Below, piece by piece: positions 1 to 6,923 of a stretch of 20,614 bases of DNA (its first letter is position 1; the number at the start of each line of letters is the position of its first letter). Below the pieces are notes generated by a model that was not told the DNA's origin, ran no database searches, and saw only the letters and a list, made by a program, of their open reading frames with translations. The translations under genes and the position numbers were made by a program. This stretch comes from Clostridia bacterium (GTDB lineage Bacteria > Bacillota_A > Clostridia > Oscillospirales > CAG-272), in the NCBI GenBank assembly GCA_017414585.1, contig JAFQLN010000223.1:1-20614 (forward strand), written 5' to 3'.

Positions 1-777
1 ATCTTCAACCAGCTCTCCAAGTGGCAGTCCATGTCCGCAGGTATCCTCAAGATGCCCGTTATCGTTCGTGTATCCGTTGGTTCCAAGTACGGTGCACAGC
101 ACTCTCAGGACTGGACCGCGCTCTGCTCCCATATCCCGGGTCTCAAGGTTTGCTTCCCCGCAACCCCTTACGACGCAAAGGGTCTCATGAACGCAGCGCT
201 CAACGGCACTGACCCCGTTATCTTCTTTGAATCCCAGAGAATCTACGACATCGGCGAACAGTTCCACAAGGAAGGCGTTCCCACCGATTACTACGAAGTT
301 GATTTCGGCGATCCCGATATCAAGCGTGAAGGTAAGGACGTTACCATCCTCACCATCGGTGCAACCCTCTACCGTGCTCTCGATGCAGCAAAGAAGCTCG
401 AAGCTGACTACGGTGTATCCGCTGAAGTTATCGACGCTCGCTCCCTCGTTCCCTTCAACTACGAAATGGTTATCGAATCCGTCAAGAAGACCGGTAAGAT
501 CGTCATCGTAGGCGACGCTGTTGACCGCGGTTCCATGATGCGTGATATGGCTTCCAACATCACCGAAATGGCATTCGATTACCTCGATGCACCGCCGGCA
601 GTATTCGGTTCCAGAAACTGGATCACGCCCGCATTTGAACTGGAAAAGTACTACTTCCCGCAGGCTGACGGCATTATCGACGTTATCCACGAAAAGCTCA
701 TGCCTCTTCCGGGTCACGTTCCGACTTATAACGAAACCGAACTCGAACACATCGAACGTGCAAAGAAGGGTCTGTAA
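1..777 (+). CDS. 2-oxoacid dehydrogenase E1 component, beta-type subunit/region (3' part; 5' end outside window)
   Basis: The reading frame is open from base 1 and ends at TAA 775-777, leaving about 258 C-terminal residues. It matches the thiamine-diphosphate E1 beta fold (transketolase pyrimidine-binding plus C-terminal domains): GAQHSQDW near residue 37 corresponds to the conserved GxxHSQ of E1 beta, followed by PGLKVCFPATPYDAKGL, a DPVIFFE strand, and DARSLVPFNYEMVIESVKKTGK, the usual DxRxLxPxD...S(V)KKTG signature of the C-terminal domain. E1 beta subunits are about 325 residues, so roughly 70 residues are missing if it is a separate subunit; a fused alpha-beta E1 cannot be excluded. The complex decarboxylates pyruvate, a branched-chain 2-oxoacid or acetoin in the cytoplasm; the substrate cannot be decided here. 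Codon use is very biased (nearly all TTC, AAG, AAC, ATC), unlike the minus-strand genes, which suggests high expression. Confidence 0.85.
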   Translation: MFNQLSKWQSMSAGILKMPVIVRVSVGSKYGAQHSQDWTALCSHIPGLKVCFPATPYDAKGLMNAALNGTDPVIFFESQRIYDIGEQFHKEGVPTDYYEVDFGDPDIKREGKDVTILTIGATLYRALDAAKKLEADYGVSAEVIDARSLVPFNYEMVIESVKKTGKIVIVGDAVDRGSMMRDMASNITEMAFDYLDAPPAVFGSRNWITPAFELEKYYFPQADGIIDVIHEKLMPLPGHVPTYNETELEHIERAKKGL

Positions 778-811
778 TTTCTCACCTTTCCGAAAAACGG
801 CATAAAAAATC

Positions 812-848
812 GGTACGGTATATCCTCACGGGTATGCCGTACCTTTTT
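812..848 (+). terminator. Rho-independent terminator, probably bidirectional
   Basis: GGTACGG (812-818) pairs with CCGTACC (837-843), the stem being extended by a T-G wobble and AT pairs, and TTTTT follows at 844-848. It lies 34 bases after the E1 stop. On the minus strand the same hairpin is followed by GATTTTTTAT (read from 811 downwards), so it can also end the convergent XRE gene. Confidence 0.85.
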
Positions 849-929
849 GCGGGGAGCCCCCGCGGGCATTCTTCGGCGCATCTTCACCTAAAAACCAAGC
901 TGCTCCCACGCCCATCCGCTCCGCTTCTT

Positions 930-1697
930 TTAATCAGCCGTGTTCCCCTTGCCTTTCAGCCAGACTGCAAGAATCACACCCGCGATGATGCCGATCACGC
1001 CGAGCACAATCATAATATTCGCAGCAATGCTCACCGGATTGTACGACGCAAACGCATCCATCATGGCATCCGATGACGACTGAAACGAATCAAACATACC
1101 GCCCCCGTAACTGCCTGCGATTTCGTTCTGAATCTGCGCCAGAACTTCGTCTGGAATGTCCCCTTCTATAATAATTTCGGGAGACTGTGATCCGAATCCG
1201 CCAAAGGAGTTCATCATGCTGTCAGTCGCTCGGGAAAAACCGGACATCATGGCGTTCACGATCACCTTGACGATCACGCCGAGAAGTGCCAAGCCTCCGC
1301 CCGATACCGCCACATACACACCGGTGAGCCAGCCGTATCTTCTGATCTGACGCGCAAGAAAACCGGATCCTTCTTCAAACTGCCTTGTATAACTGCGGGG
1401 CGGCGTATTATCCGTACGGGCATTTTCATCAAATCCTGCCATCTCATCGGCAGAATGCTCGTTGTCTTCGTCCGCGTTTTCCGGCGTTCCTTCATCCTCG
1501 CCGTTATCTTTGATAAGCCAATCGGTTGTCACGCCGAATATTTCCGACAGCACAGCAATTTTGTCGAGTTCCGGCATCGCCGTTCCCGTTTCCCATTTGG
1601 AGACTGCCTGCCGGGACACGCCTGCCTTTTCTGCGAGAGCTTCCTGTGAAAGTCCGGCTTTTCTGCGGCATAAGTAAATCTTTTCATTCAGTTTCAT
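930..1697 (-). CDS. XRE-family transcriptional regulator with two membrane segments
   Basis: 255 residues. Residues 5-60 form a helix-turn-helix of the Cro/C1 (HTH_3) type: LSQEALAEKAGVSRQAVSKWE is the typical helix 2-turn-helix 3, followed by PELDKIAVLSEIFGVTTDWL. An acidic linker (about 65-110) leads to a hydrophobic segment (about 122-148), a roughly 70-residue Gly/Ser/Met-rich loop, and a second hydrophobic segment (about 222-246) with a short Lys-containing tail. The inferred topology is DNA-binding domain and C-terminus in the cytoplasm, loop outside. The start at ATG 1697 is chosen because AGGAA lies 8 bases upstream and the family normally begins right before the HTH; the frame is open to an upstream start, but that would begin at or before the promoter. 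It probably binds its own or nearby promoters; the ligand sensed is unknown. It is monocistronic, with its own promoter and the 812-848 hairpin downstream. Confidence 0.88.
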   Translation of the reverse strand: MKLNEKIYLCRRKAGLSQEALAEKAGVSRQAVSKWETGTAMPELDKIAVLSEIFGVTTDWLIKDNGEDEGTPENADEDNEHSADEMAGFDENARTDNTPPRSYTRQFEEGSGFLARQIRRYGWLTGVYVAVSGGGLALLGVIVKVIVNAMMSGFSRATDSMMNSFGGFGSQSPEIIIEGDIPDEVLAQIQNEIAGSYGGGMFDSFQSSSDAMMDAFASYNPVSIAANIMIVLGVIGIIAGVILAVWLKGKGNTAD

Positions 1698-1727
1698 AGG
1701 GACTATTCCTTTCTGTTTGCTGTCTGT

Positions 1728-1756
1728 ATTGTAGCAGTTTTCCTGCGAAAAAACAA
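1728..1756 (-). promoter_or_regulatory. Sigma-A-type promoter of the XRE regulator gene
   Basis: On the minus strand TTGTTT (1756-1751) and TACAAT (1733-1728) are separated by exactly 17 bases. TGC directly before the -10 gives an extended -10 (TGN). The -10 ends 30 bases before the ATG at 1697, so the leader is short and contains the AGGAA site. Confidence 0.75.
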
Positions 1757-1792
1757 GCATCCGGCGATGGAAATTCCGCAACCTACAGTAGC

Positions 1793-1838
1793 AAAAAGCA
1801 CCGCTGTGCCTTTTTTCAAGGGAGCGGTGCTTTTGTTT
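1793..1838 (-). terminator. Rho-independent terminator after the SLH protein gene (symmetrical)
   Basis: GCACCGCT (1798-1805) and AGCGGTGC (1823-1830) form a perfect 8-bp stem. On the minus strand it is followed by TTTTT (1797-1793) and lies 23 bases after the stop of the SLH gene, before the promoter of the XRE gene, so it separates these two transcripts. TTTTGTTT at 1831-1838 would let it also work on the plus strand. Confidence 0.85.
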
Positions 1839-1860
1839 ATGATTTTATGCTTCCGTCCGA

Positions 1861-4800
1861 TCAGTGACCGGGTTTGTGGTCGGGGCGTCCGGGTCTGTCA
1901 TCATCGTCCGGTTTCCCGGGACGGTTGTTGTCGGGATTCTCGGGATTGTTGTTGTCTGGATTCTCGGGCTGATTGTTGTCGGGGTTCTCGGGATTGTTGT
2001 TGTCGGGATTCTCGGGATTGTTATTGTCCGGATTTTCCGGCTGATTGTTGTCCGGGTTCTCAGGATTGTTGTTATCCGGGTTTTCGGGCTGTTCAGGCTG
2101 TTCGGGTGTTTCGGGCTGCTCGGGAGTTTCGGGAGCCGCTTCAGCGTCAACCGTTACTTCAACCGTAAAGGTCTTGCTGCCGAGCTTGAAGGTGAGGACA
2201 TATTTACCGTTTTCAAGGGTATCGCCTTCTGCCATGGTGATTACAATGGTATTGCCTTCGCCGCGTGCAATCGCTGCTTCGGTCAGATCAATTTCATCTT
2301 CACCCTTCATGAGTTTGCCGAGAGCCAGTGCCGCGTCAGTGAAATTGTCAAGATCGAAGTCGGGCGTCAGAGTGATGGAAGATGCATCTGCTTCAGCGGC
2401 GAACGATGCTTCATCAGCTTCAATCAGAAGGGTTACTTCACCCTGATCCGCGATGAATTCAACATTCTTCATGTACAGATCCGCGAGCTTCACTTCAACA
2501 ACCTTGTTGTCAGCGGTGATGCGGATGGCACGGAAGCCATCACCAAAGGTGTATGCCGCACCGTCGATGGATACAGTACCGGAAGTATAGCCGGAGACGA
2601 AGCCGTTCATGACAACATCTGCGCGTTCGTCGGTAATGGTATCATCGGTGCCGCAGCGATAGTCAGCACCTACAGTCAGTTCACCGTGCGCAGAAAGCAT
2701 GGTTGCAATCTTGCCGGTTTCAAAGTTGTAGACGATGTATTCAACGAATTCCTTGCCGTCTTCGTAAACCAAACCGTTTTCAGCGAGAACTCTTACGAAT
2801 GCCGCATCAAGGTCGTAGTTGCCGAGAGAGCCGTCGGAAATGTAGAGGTACTTGAGCGTTTCGACAGATCCGACTTCATTGTCGAATACTGCAACAACCT
2901 GTGCACCGTCATTGACATGGATCGTGGAGTTATATGCACCGCTTCTCTGCAGGATCTTGCCGCCGTCGTTCACAACGATCACGGTATCCTTGCCGCAAAC
3001 AAAGCGGACGTTGTCCAGACCGGCAACGGAAGCGAGTGCTTCTGCGTCACCTTCGTTCAGGGTGTAGTAGTTTCTGCCGCCGAGCTCGATACCGGACTTG
3101 TCAGCGGATTCAATGATGTATGCGATTTCGTCCAGACCGCCGGTGCTCTGGATGAATTCCGTCTTGCCGGAAAGGATAATGCCGTCTTCTACTGTGGGTT
3201 CCATCAGGTTGTATACACCTGCGGTTTCCGTGTAGCGGTATACCTTGCCTTCTTCCGCATCGCTGTTCTTTACAAAGATATTCTTTTCTTCACCGTCGAT
3301 AAATGCGCTCAGAACATAGCGGAAGCTGCCGTCTTCGTAGATGCGGTGTGCATCGTCAAGAGCAACCAGATAACGGCTGTCGTCGGAGATGGTCACGCCT
3401 TCGATGACAGCAACCACGCTGTCCTTATGCAGAACTGCGTTGAGCTGTGTGCCGAGAGCGATCTTTTCGCGGAGAGATTCCGCTGTGATGCCTGCCGCTG
3501 CATTGCCGAGAGTGTACTGCTTGTCACCGATTTTTACGGTTGTGCTTGTAATGCGGCGGACAGTACCGGAAACGATGTCGAGAACTTCTGCCAGTTCCAG
3601 TTCAGCAGTCTTGCCGTTGTAGTAGTAGAGAACATAGTCACCGTCATCAGCCTTGACGTCATTGATGACTGTGAGATCATCGGATTTCTTGCCGCCCGCA
3701 AGATTGATCTTTCCGTCTTCGTCAATCTTGAGCTGGTCCATTTCAAAGACACGGATCAGACCGCGCTTTGCGATATCACTGCCGTTGTCGAAGAGAAGCG
3801 TTACACGGTAGAAACCGAGCAGTTCCTTCAGTTCGTCGGTATCCTGAATCAGATCCAGTCTGCCGTCTGCGTCGTATGCATAGAGGATCAGTTCGTTGTT
3901 GTTTGTGGAAAGTTCATCGGAGTATTCGGACACAAGGGTGTACTTGTTGCCGCCGATGAGCACGGTGTCGCTGTCGTTGTCAATCTTGACTTCATCAAAG
4001 TGTTCGGTTGTGGTCATCGGTACTGCGGAGAGAACCGTATGTTTGCCGGATTCCGTCGAGTAGATCAGGCGGAAGTTCATGCCGAGCTGTGCGTTTGCAT
4101 CGCCTGCGAGATTCAGTTCCGCATACGGAACAGTCATGTAAAAGGAGCCGTTTTCCGTTTTACAGAGAAGCGTTACATAGCCGTTCTTGACGACAGTGTT
4201 GTTTTCAACGGTGTAGTCATTGGTGGAAATGAGGGTTGCTTCCGTCATGCTGTAGCCGAAAACTTCTTCAATAATGGAAGTGGATTCGTAGTACACATTT
4301 CCGTTGTTGGTCGTTCTGCCGACGAGGTATTCGGAAGTCAGTGCGTTGTAGAGAATCATCGCAGTTTCTGCACGGGTCAGCGCTTCTTCATAGCCGACAT
4401 CTTCCAGACCTCTGTCCAGACCGAGCTTAACGCCTGCATTGATGTAGGACCACGGATAACCGTCATTCATCTTGTCGGTATCCTGACCGAGTGCACGCAC
4501 GAGCATCGCCATGGCATCCTGCTTTTTGATGCCGCCGGTGGGGTTGAAGGTCGTCTTGGATGTACCGAGAATGTAGCCCGCGGCATTTGCCCACGAAATC
4601 GCGCCGTTGTAGTAAGGTTCGTACAGATCGGTGAAGGCGGTCGTGTTGGTGCGGCCCGCATCGTCTCTGCCGAGCATCAGACGGAACAGCAGTGTTGCCA
4701 TCTGTTCACGGGTTACAAGATCATCGGGAGAAAATTCATCAGCAGCGGTACCTTTGATAACACCGATATCGGATAAGATCGAAATTTGTGTCTTTGCAGT

Positions 4801-4908
4801 GTGGTCATCCTTTACATCGTCATAATTCTTCGCATAGACCGGCATTCCCGCAGCGGCAATCATCAGAGCCGCAAGAGAAAGACCGACCGATTTGTGAAAA
4901 CGATTCAT
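1861..4908 (-). CDS. Secreted SLH-domain surface protein with Asn/Pro/Asp repeat tail
   Basis: 1015 residues. Residues 1-26 are a signal peptide (Lys/Arg/His start, LSLAALMIAAA core, VYA before the likely cut). Three SLH domains follow (about 27-80, 88-142, 147-198), with VTREQMA and LTRAETA as the TRAE-type motifs that bind pyruvylated secondary cell-wall polymer. The middle (about 200-815) has no family I recognise, but carries four copies of a TVxIxGxxYTL-like motif near 315, 457, 606 and 778. Residues 815-920 look like an all-beta, Ig-like domain. From about 924 the tail is Pro/Glu/Thr/Gln and then seven ENPDNNxP units, ending in an Asp/Arg/His/Pro stretch. There is no LPXTG signal, so anchoring is by the SLH domains. 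AGGAGG (4921-4916) precedes the ATG by 7 bases. It is a single-gene unit with its own promoter and terminator, possibly an abundant S-layer-associated protein; ligand or enzymatic role is unknown. Confidence 0.88.
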   Translation of the reverse strand: MNRFHKSVGLSLAALMIAAAGMPVYAKNYDDVKDDHTAKTQISILSDIGVIKGTAADEFSPDDLVTREQMATLLFRLMLGRDDAGRTNTTAFTDLYEPYYNGAISWANAAGYILGTSKTTFNPTGGIKKQDAMAMLVRALGQDTDKMNDGYPWSYINAGVKLGLDRGLEDVGYEEALTRAETAMILYNALTSEYLVGRTTNNGNVYYESTSIIEEVFGYSMTEATLISTNDYTVENNTVVKNGYVTLLCKTENGSFYMTVPYAELNLAGDANAQLGMNFRLIYSTESGKHTVLSAVPMTTTEHFDEVKIDNDSDTVLIGGNKYTLVSEYSDELSTNNNELILYAYDADGRLDLIQDTDELKELLGFYRVTLLFDNGSDIAKRGLIRVFEMDQLKIDEDGKINLAGGKKSDDLTVINDVKADDGDYVLYYYNGKTAELELAEVLDIVSGTVRRITSTTVKIGDKQYTLGNAAAGITAESLREKIALGTQLNAVLHKDSVVAVIEGVTISDDSRYLVALDDAHRIYEDGSFRYVLSAFIDGEEKNIFVKNSDAEEGKVYRYTETAGVYNLMEPTVEDGIILSGKTEFIQSTGGLDEIAYIIESADKSGIELGGRNYYTLNEGDAEALASVAGLDNVRFVCGKDTVIVVNDGGKILQRSGAYNSTIHVNDGAQVVAVFDNEVGSVETLKYLYISDGSLGNYDLDAAFVRVLAENGLVYEDGKEFVEYIVYNFETGKIATMLSAHGELTVGADYRCGTDDTITDERADVVMNGFVSGYTSGTVSIDGAAYTFGDGFRAIRITADNKVVEVKLADLYMKNVEFIADQGEVTLLIEADEASFAAEADASSITLTPDFDLDNFTDAALALGKLMKGEDEIDLTEAAIARGEGNTIVITMAEGDTLENGKYVLTFKLGSKTFTVEVTVDAEAAPETPEQPETPEQPEQPENPDNNNPENPDNNQPENPDNNNPENPDNNNPENPDNNQPENPDNNNPENPDNNRPGKPDDDDRPGRPDHKPGH
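1918..2085 (-). repeat. 24-bp in-frame tandem repeat, seven units (ENPDNNxP)
   Basis: Seven consecutive 24-base units encode Glu-Asn-Pro-Asp-Asn-Asn-x-Pro, with x = Asn, Gln, Asn, Asn, Gln, Asn, Arg in order. The copies differ at synonymous positions (for example GGA/GGG/CGG and TTG/TTA variants on the plus strand), so the array is not freshly duplicated throughout. It forms the C-terminal extended tail of the SLH protein. Repeat number may vary between strains by slippage; in-frame changes would only alter tail length. Confidence 0.9.
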
Positions 4909-4915
4909 TGGGTAT

Positions 4916-4921
4916 CCTCCT
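4916..4921 (-). promoter_or_regulatory. Perfect ribosome binding site of the SLH gene
   Basis: AGGAGG on the minus strand, 7 bases before the ATG at 4908. It fixes the start and agrees with strong expression. Confidence 0.85.
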
Positions 4922-4932
4922 GTTTTTTCTGT

Positions 4933-5007
4933 GACGGCAATCGTCTGACCGTCAGCGGCGGTTTTCTTTTTTCTTTCGTCGTCTTTTTTCTGTCTTCTCT
5001 TCGCCGC
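4933..5007 (-). promoter_or_regulatory. Structured, purine-rich 5' leader of the SLH gene
   Basis: On the minus strand GCGGCG (5007-5002), where transcription from the promoter below should begin, can pair with CGCCGC (4960-4955). The roughly 40-base loop between them is almost only A and G. Just after it GACGG (4953-4949) pairs with CCGTC (4937-4933), 11 bases before AGGAGG. A 5'-terminal stem of this kind can protect mRNA from 5' decay; that role is inferred, not shown. Confidence 0.5.
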
Positions 5008-5013
5008 GAGGAT

Positions 5014-5042
5014 ATGATATCATACTGCAAGATTCTTTGCAA
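5014..5042 (-). promoter_or_regulatory. Sigma-A-type promoter of the SLH gene
   Basis: On the minus strand TTGCAA (5042-5037) and TATCAT (5019-5014) are separated by 17 bases, with TGA directly before the -10 (extended -10). The start point would fall near 5007, giving a leader of about 100 bases. Confidence 0.65.
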
Positions 5043-5154
5043 TGGTTTTTGTGCATATGAAATATAATTGAAACATTTGTTCATCTGTTTTTAAATATTT
5101 TGCACAACTCTTCCTTCACAGGAATCTTTTTCCTGATTTTTGCATGAACCGGGC

Positions 5155-5196
5155 AGAAAAACAAAAGACCGCCGGATCAAAACTCCATTGGTCTTT
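5155..5196 (-). terminator. Rho-independent terminator of the serine hydrolase gene
   Basis: AAAGACC (5164-5170) pairs with GGTCTTT (5190-5196), a 7-bp stem with a 19-base loop that may pair further. On the minus strand TGTTTTTCT follows. It lies 8 bases after the stop codon of the upstream gene. Confidence 0.75.
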
Positions 5197-5204
5197 GTTT
5201 TTGT

Positions 5205-6755
5205 TTACTTGTCTGCCGATGTTTCAGATTTCTCTGAAGTTTCGGATGTTTCAGACGTTTTTGCATCTTCGGGTTCATCCGGATGCAGGGATGCGTGAAT
5301 CTCTTTTGTCAGCGCAACGACCTCCGCGATAAAACCGTTCGCTGTCTTTCCGCCGTCCTCGTAGTCGGTCATGATAACAAGGAGATAAGGATGCTCGTCA
5401 TAGATAATCGCCATGTCGTGATATGCACCGAGATCCCAGCCGTACTTGTGCACCGCTGTTCCTGTCGGATAATTTACTGCAATCATCACGACGTGCTTGG
5501 ACCGCGCCATACAGTCCCGCATCAGCCGGGCGTATTCCGAATCCGTTTCAAAATATGTATACATCTCTTCAAGGAAAATCCCGCAGTCTTGTGCGGAAAG
5601 ATTCATGAACCCTGTCGGAACACCGCTGATTTTCAGTTCTGCGACTTTTTTATAAAAGGATGCGTAACCAAACCGCTCGCGGATCTGTGCGAATGCGATA
5701 TTGTCGCTGTACAGAATGGCGTATTCAAACAATTCCCGCCATGTCATCTGTGTTCCGGCAGGCATATACTGAATCTCTCCCGAACCTGCCTCCATCATGG
5801 TTTCAGGATCAAATGTCCAGATTTCGTCGAGATTGTATTTTTCTTCTCCCGGCAAATACACGATTTCGGCTTTGGTTTCCTCTATTTCGCTTTCAGCCGG
5901 TATTTCTTCTGCCGCTTCTGTCTCCGGAGAAGAATCCGTATCAGCCGGCGATGCCTCTGTTTCGGGAATTTCCTCGTCAGCCGCATCGGTTTCATCCGTT
6001 GTTTCTTCGGGCGGCAGTTTAGATTTTTCAAAAGCGTCGATTTCTTCCAGTACCGCATAGATAAACGGCGCTTTGATCAGGCTGGCAGAATAAAGGATTT
6101 CGTCAGCATTGTAAGAAACGACCGTTCCGGTGGTCAGATCTTTATAGTAGTACGCAAGTTTCGGATATACTTTCACGTACTGCGGTTCTTCACCTGCCGG
6201 TTCAATCTCCTGTTCCGGTTCAGATTCCGGTTCGGAAGTATCTTCAGATGCCGTTTCGGACGCTGCATCAGGATCAGGATTCGTTTCCATTGAAGGAAGC
6301 GTTTGTTCTTCCTCGCTTTCGTGTTCCGTCTCCGCTTCTTCCTCCGGCTCTGCGGATTCTTCCAGTGTTTCCGCGTCTGCCCAGCGCAGAGGTGCATTCT
6401 TTTCAAGAAGAAGCATCAGTTTTTGAATCGGATCGTGTTCCGTTTCTGCAGGCAGTTCTTCCACATCCGGATCGGTAATTTCCACAGACAGTTCCTGCTG
6501 TGTTTCTGTTATCGGTTCCGTCTCTTCGGAAACGATAATTTTTGATTCGGTACAGTCCGTATCATCTGTATCTGCCGCTGCAGATTCCTGTTCGGATTCT
6601 GTTAAAACATCATCCGTTTCCTCCGCAGGCGATACAGTAGGTACATCGGCTGTATTCTCTCCGATATAATGCGACCCGAGCATCATCACGCCCCCGAAAA
6701 GCAGGGCAGTCAGAATGAAATAGACGAGAATCGCAGCTTTTTGCTTGATATTCAA
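5205..6755 (-). CDS. Membrane-anchored serine hydrolase, class A beta-lactamase-like fold, with acidic linkers
   Basis: 516 residues. One membrane segment (about 8-28) is followed by a long Glu/Thr/Ser/Pro/Asp linker (about 32-195), so the enzyme part is outside the cell. The catalytic domain has YYYKDLTTGTVVSYN, SLIK (Ser225, Lys228) as SxxK, YSDN (350-352) as SDN, and HKYG (436-439) where KTG is expected. A second acidic stretch (about 247-295) sits between SxxK and SDN, inside the domain. The family (beta-lactamase class A related, PF13354 type) includes enzymes acting on peptidoglycan peptides or beta-lactams; the linker, which could span the wall, fits a cell-wall role better than a secreted lactamase. 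I see no clear ExxLN omega-loop glutamate. The start is TTG (6755), fixed by GGAGGG 8 bases upstream; no in-frame ATG is suitable. It is monocistronic, with the terminator at 5155-5196. Confidence 0.8.
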   Translation of the reverse strand: MNIKQKAAILVYFILTALLFGGVMMLGSHYIGENTADVPTVSPAEETDDVLTESEQESAAADTDDTDCTESKIIVSEETEPITETQQELSVEITDPDVEELPAETEHDPIQKLMLLLEKNAPLRWADAETLEESAEPEEEAETEHESEEEQTLPSMETNPDPDAASETASEDTSEPESEPEQEIEPAGEEPQYVKVYPKLAYYYKDLTTGTVVSYNADEILYSASLIKAPFIYAVLEEIDAFEKSKLPPEETTDETDAADEEIPETEASPADTDSSPETEAAEEIPAESEIEETKAEIVYLPGEEKYNLDEIWTFDPETMMEAGSGEIQYMPAGTQMTWRELFEYAILYSDNIAFAQIRERFGYASFYKKVAELKISGVPTGFMNLSAQDCGIFLEEMYTYFETDSEYARLMRDCMARSKHVVMIAVNYPTGTAVHKYGWDLGAYHDMAIIYDEHPYLLVIMTDYEDGGKTANGFIAEVVALTKEIHASLHPDEPEDAKTSETSETSEKSETSADK

Positions 6756-6763
6756 TTGATTTG

Positions 6764-6769
6764 CCCTCC
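6764..6769 (-). promoter_or_regulatory. Ribosome binding site that fixes a TTG start
   Basis: GGAGGG on the minus strand, 8 bases before TTG at 6755. The nearby ATG at 6771-6769 overlaps this site and is in another frame, so TTG is the start of the serine hydrolase. Confidence 0.75.
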
Positions 6770-6881
6770 ATCCCGGAAGACCGGTCAGCCATTCCCGGCT
6801 TTCTTGAAGTTAAAAAATGGAAACCGCACGACTGTGGAATTCGTACATTATGGGGGATACTCCGAATGATCGTGCTCGTTC

Positions 6882-6914
6882 AAAAAAAGAATCCTGCGAA
6901 AAATGACGCAGGAT
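6882..6914 (-). terminator. Rho-independent terminator at the end of the yab/divIC operon
   Basis: ATCCTGCG (6891-6898) and CGCAGGAT (6907-6914) form a perfect 8-bp stem with an 8-base loop; on the minus strand it is followed by TCTTTTTTTG. It starts 10 bases after the divIC stop and ends the long minus-strand gene series. The 126 bases between it and the TTG of the serine hydrolase hold no clear sigma-A promoter that I can defend. Confidence 0.9.
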
Positions 6915-6923
6915 ATTTATATG

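Noticed and set aside
849..863. GC-rich small hairpin after the E1 terminator
   Set aside because: Five base pairs with no T-run on either strand in the right place; too little to call a second terminator or a regulatory element.
1698..1781. An upstream start that would lengthen the XRE regulator by 28 residues
   Set aside because: It would place the start before or within the TTGTTT/TACAAT promoter and has no ribosome binding site; ATG 1697 has AGGAA at proper distance.
1918..2085. Regular repeats that could suggest a CRISPR array
   Set aside because: The units are contiguous, 24 bases, without spacers and translate in frame into ENPDNNxP, so they are a coding tandem repeat.
1864..4776. 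A 970-residue open frame on the plus strand opposite the SLH gene
   Set aside because: It is exactly antisense to a gene with signal peptide, SLH domains and ribosome binding site. It has no start signal and a Cys/Val/Phe-rich sequence without domains, as expected from the mirror of biased codons.
6756..6881. Search for a promoter of the serine hydrolase gene
   Set aside because: A CATAAT stretch near 6846-6851 exists on the minus strand, but no -35 box stands at proper distance, so I do not call it.
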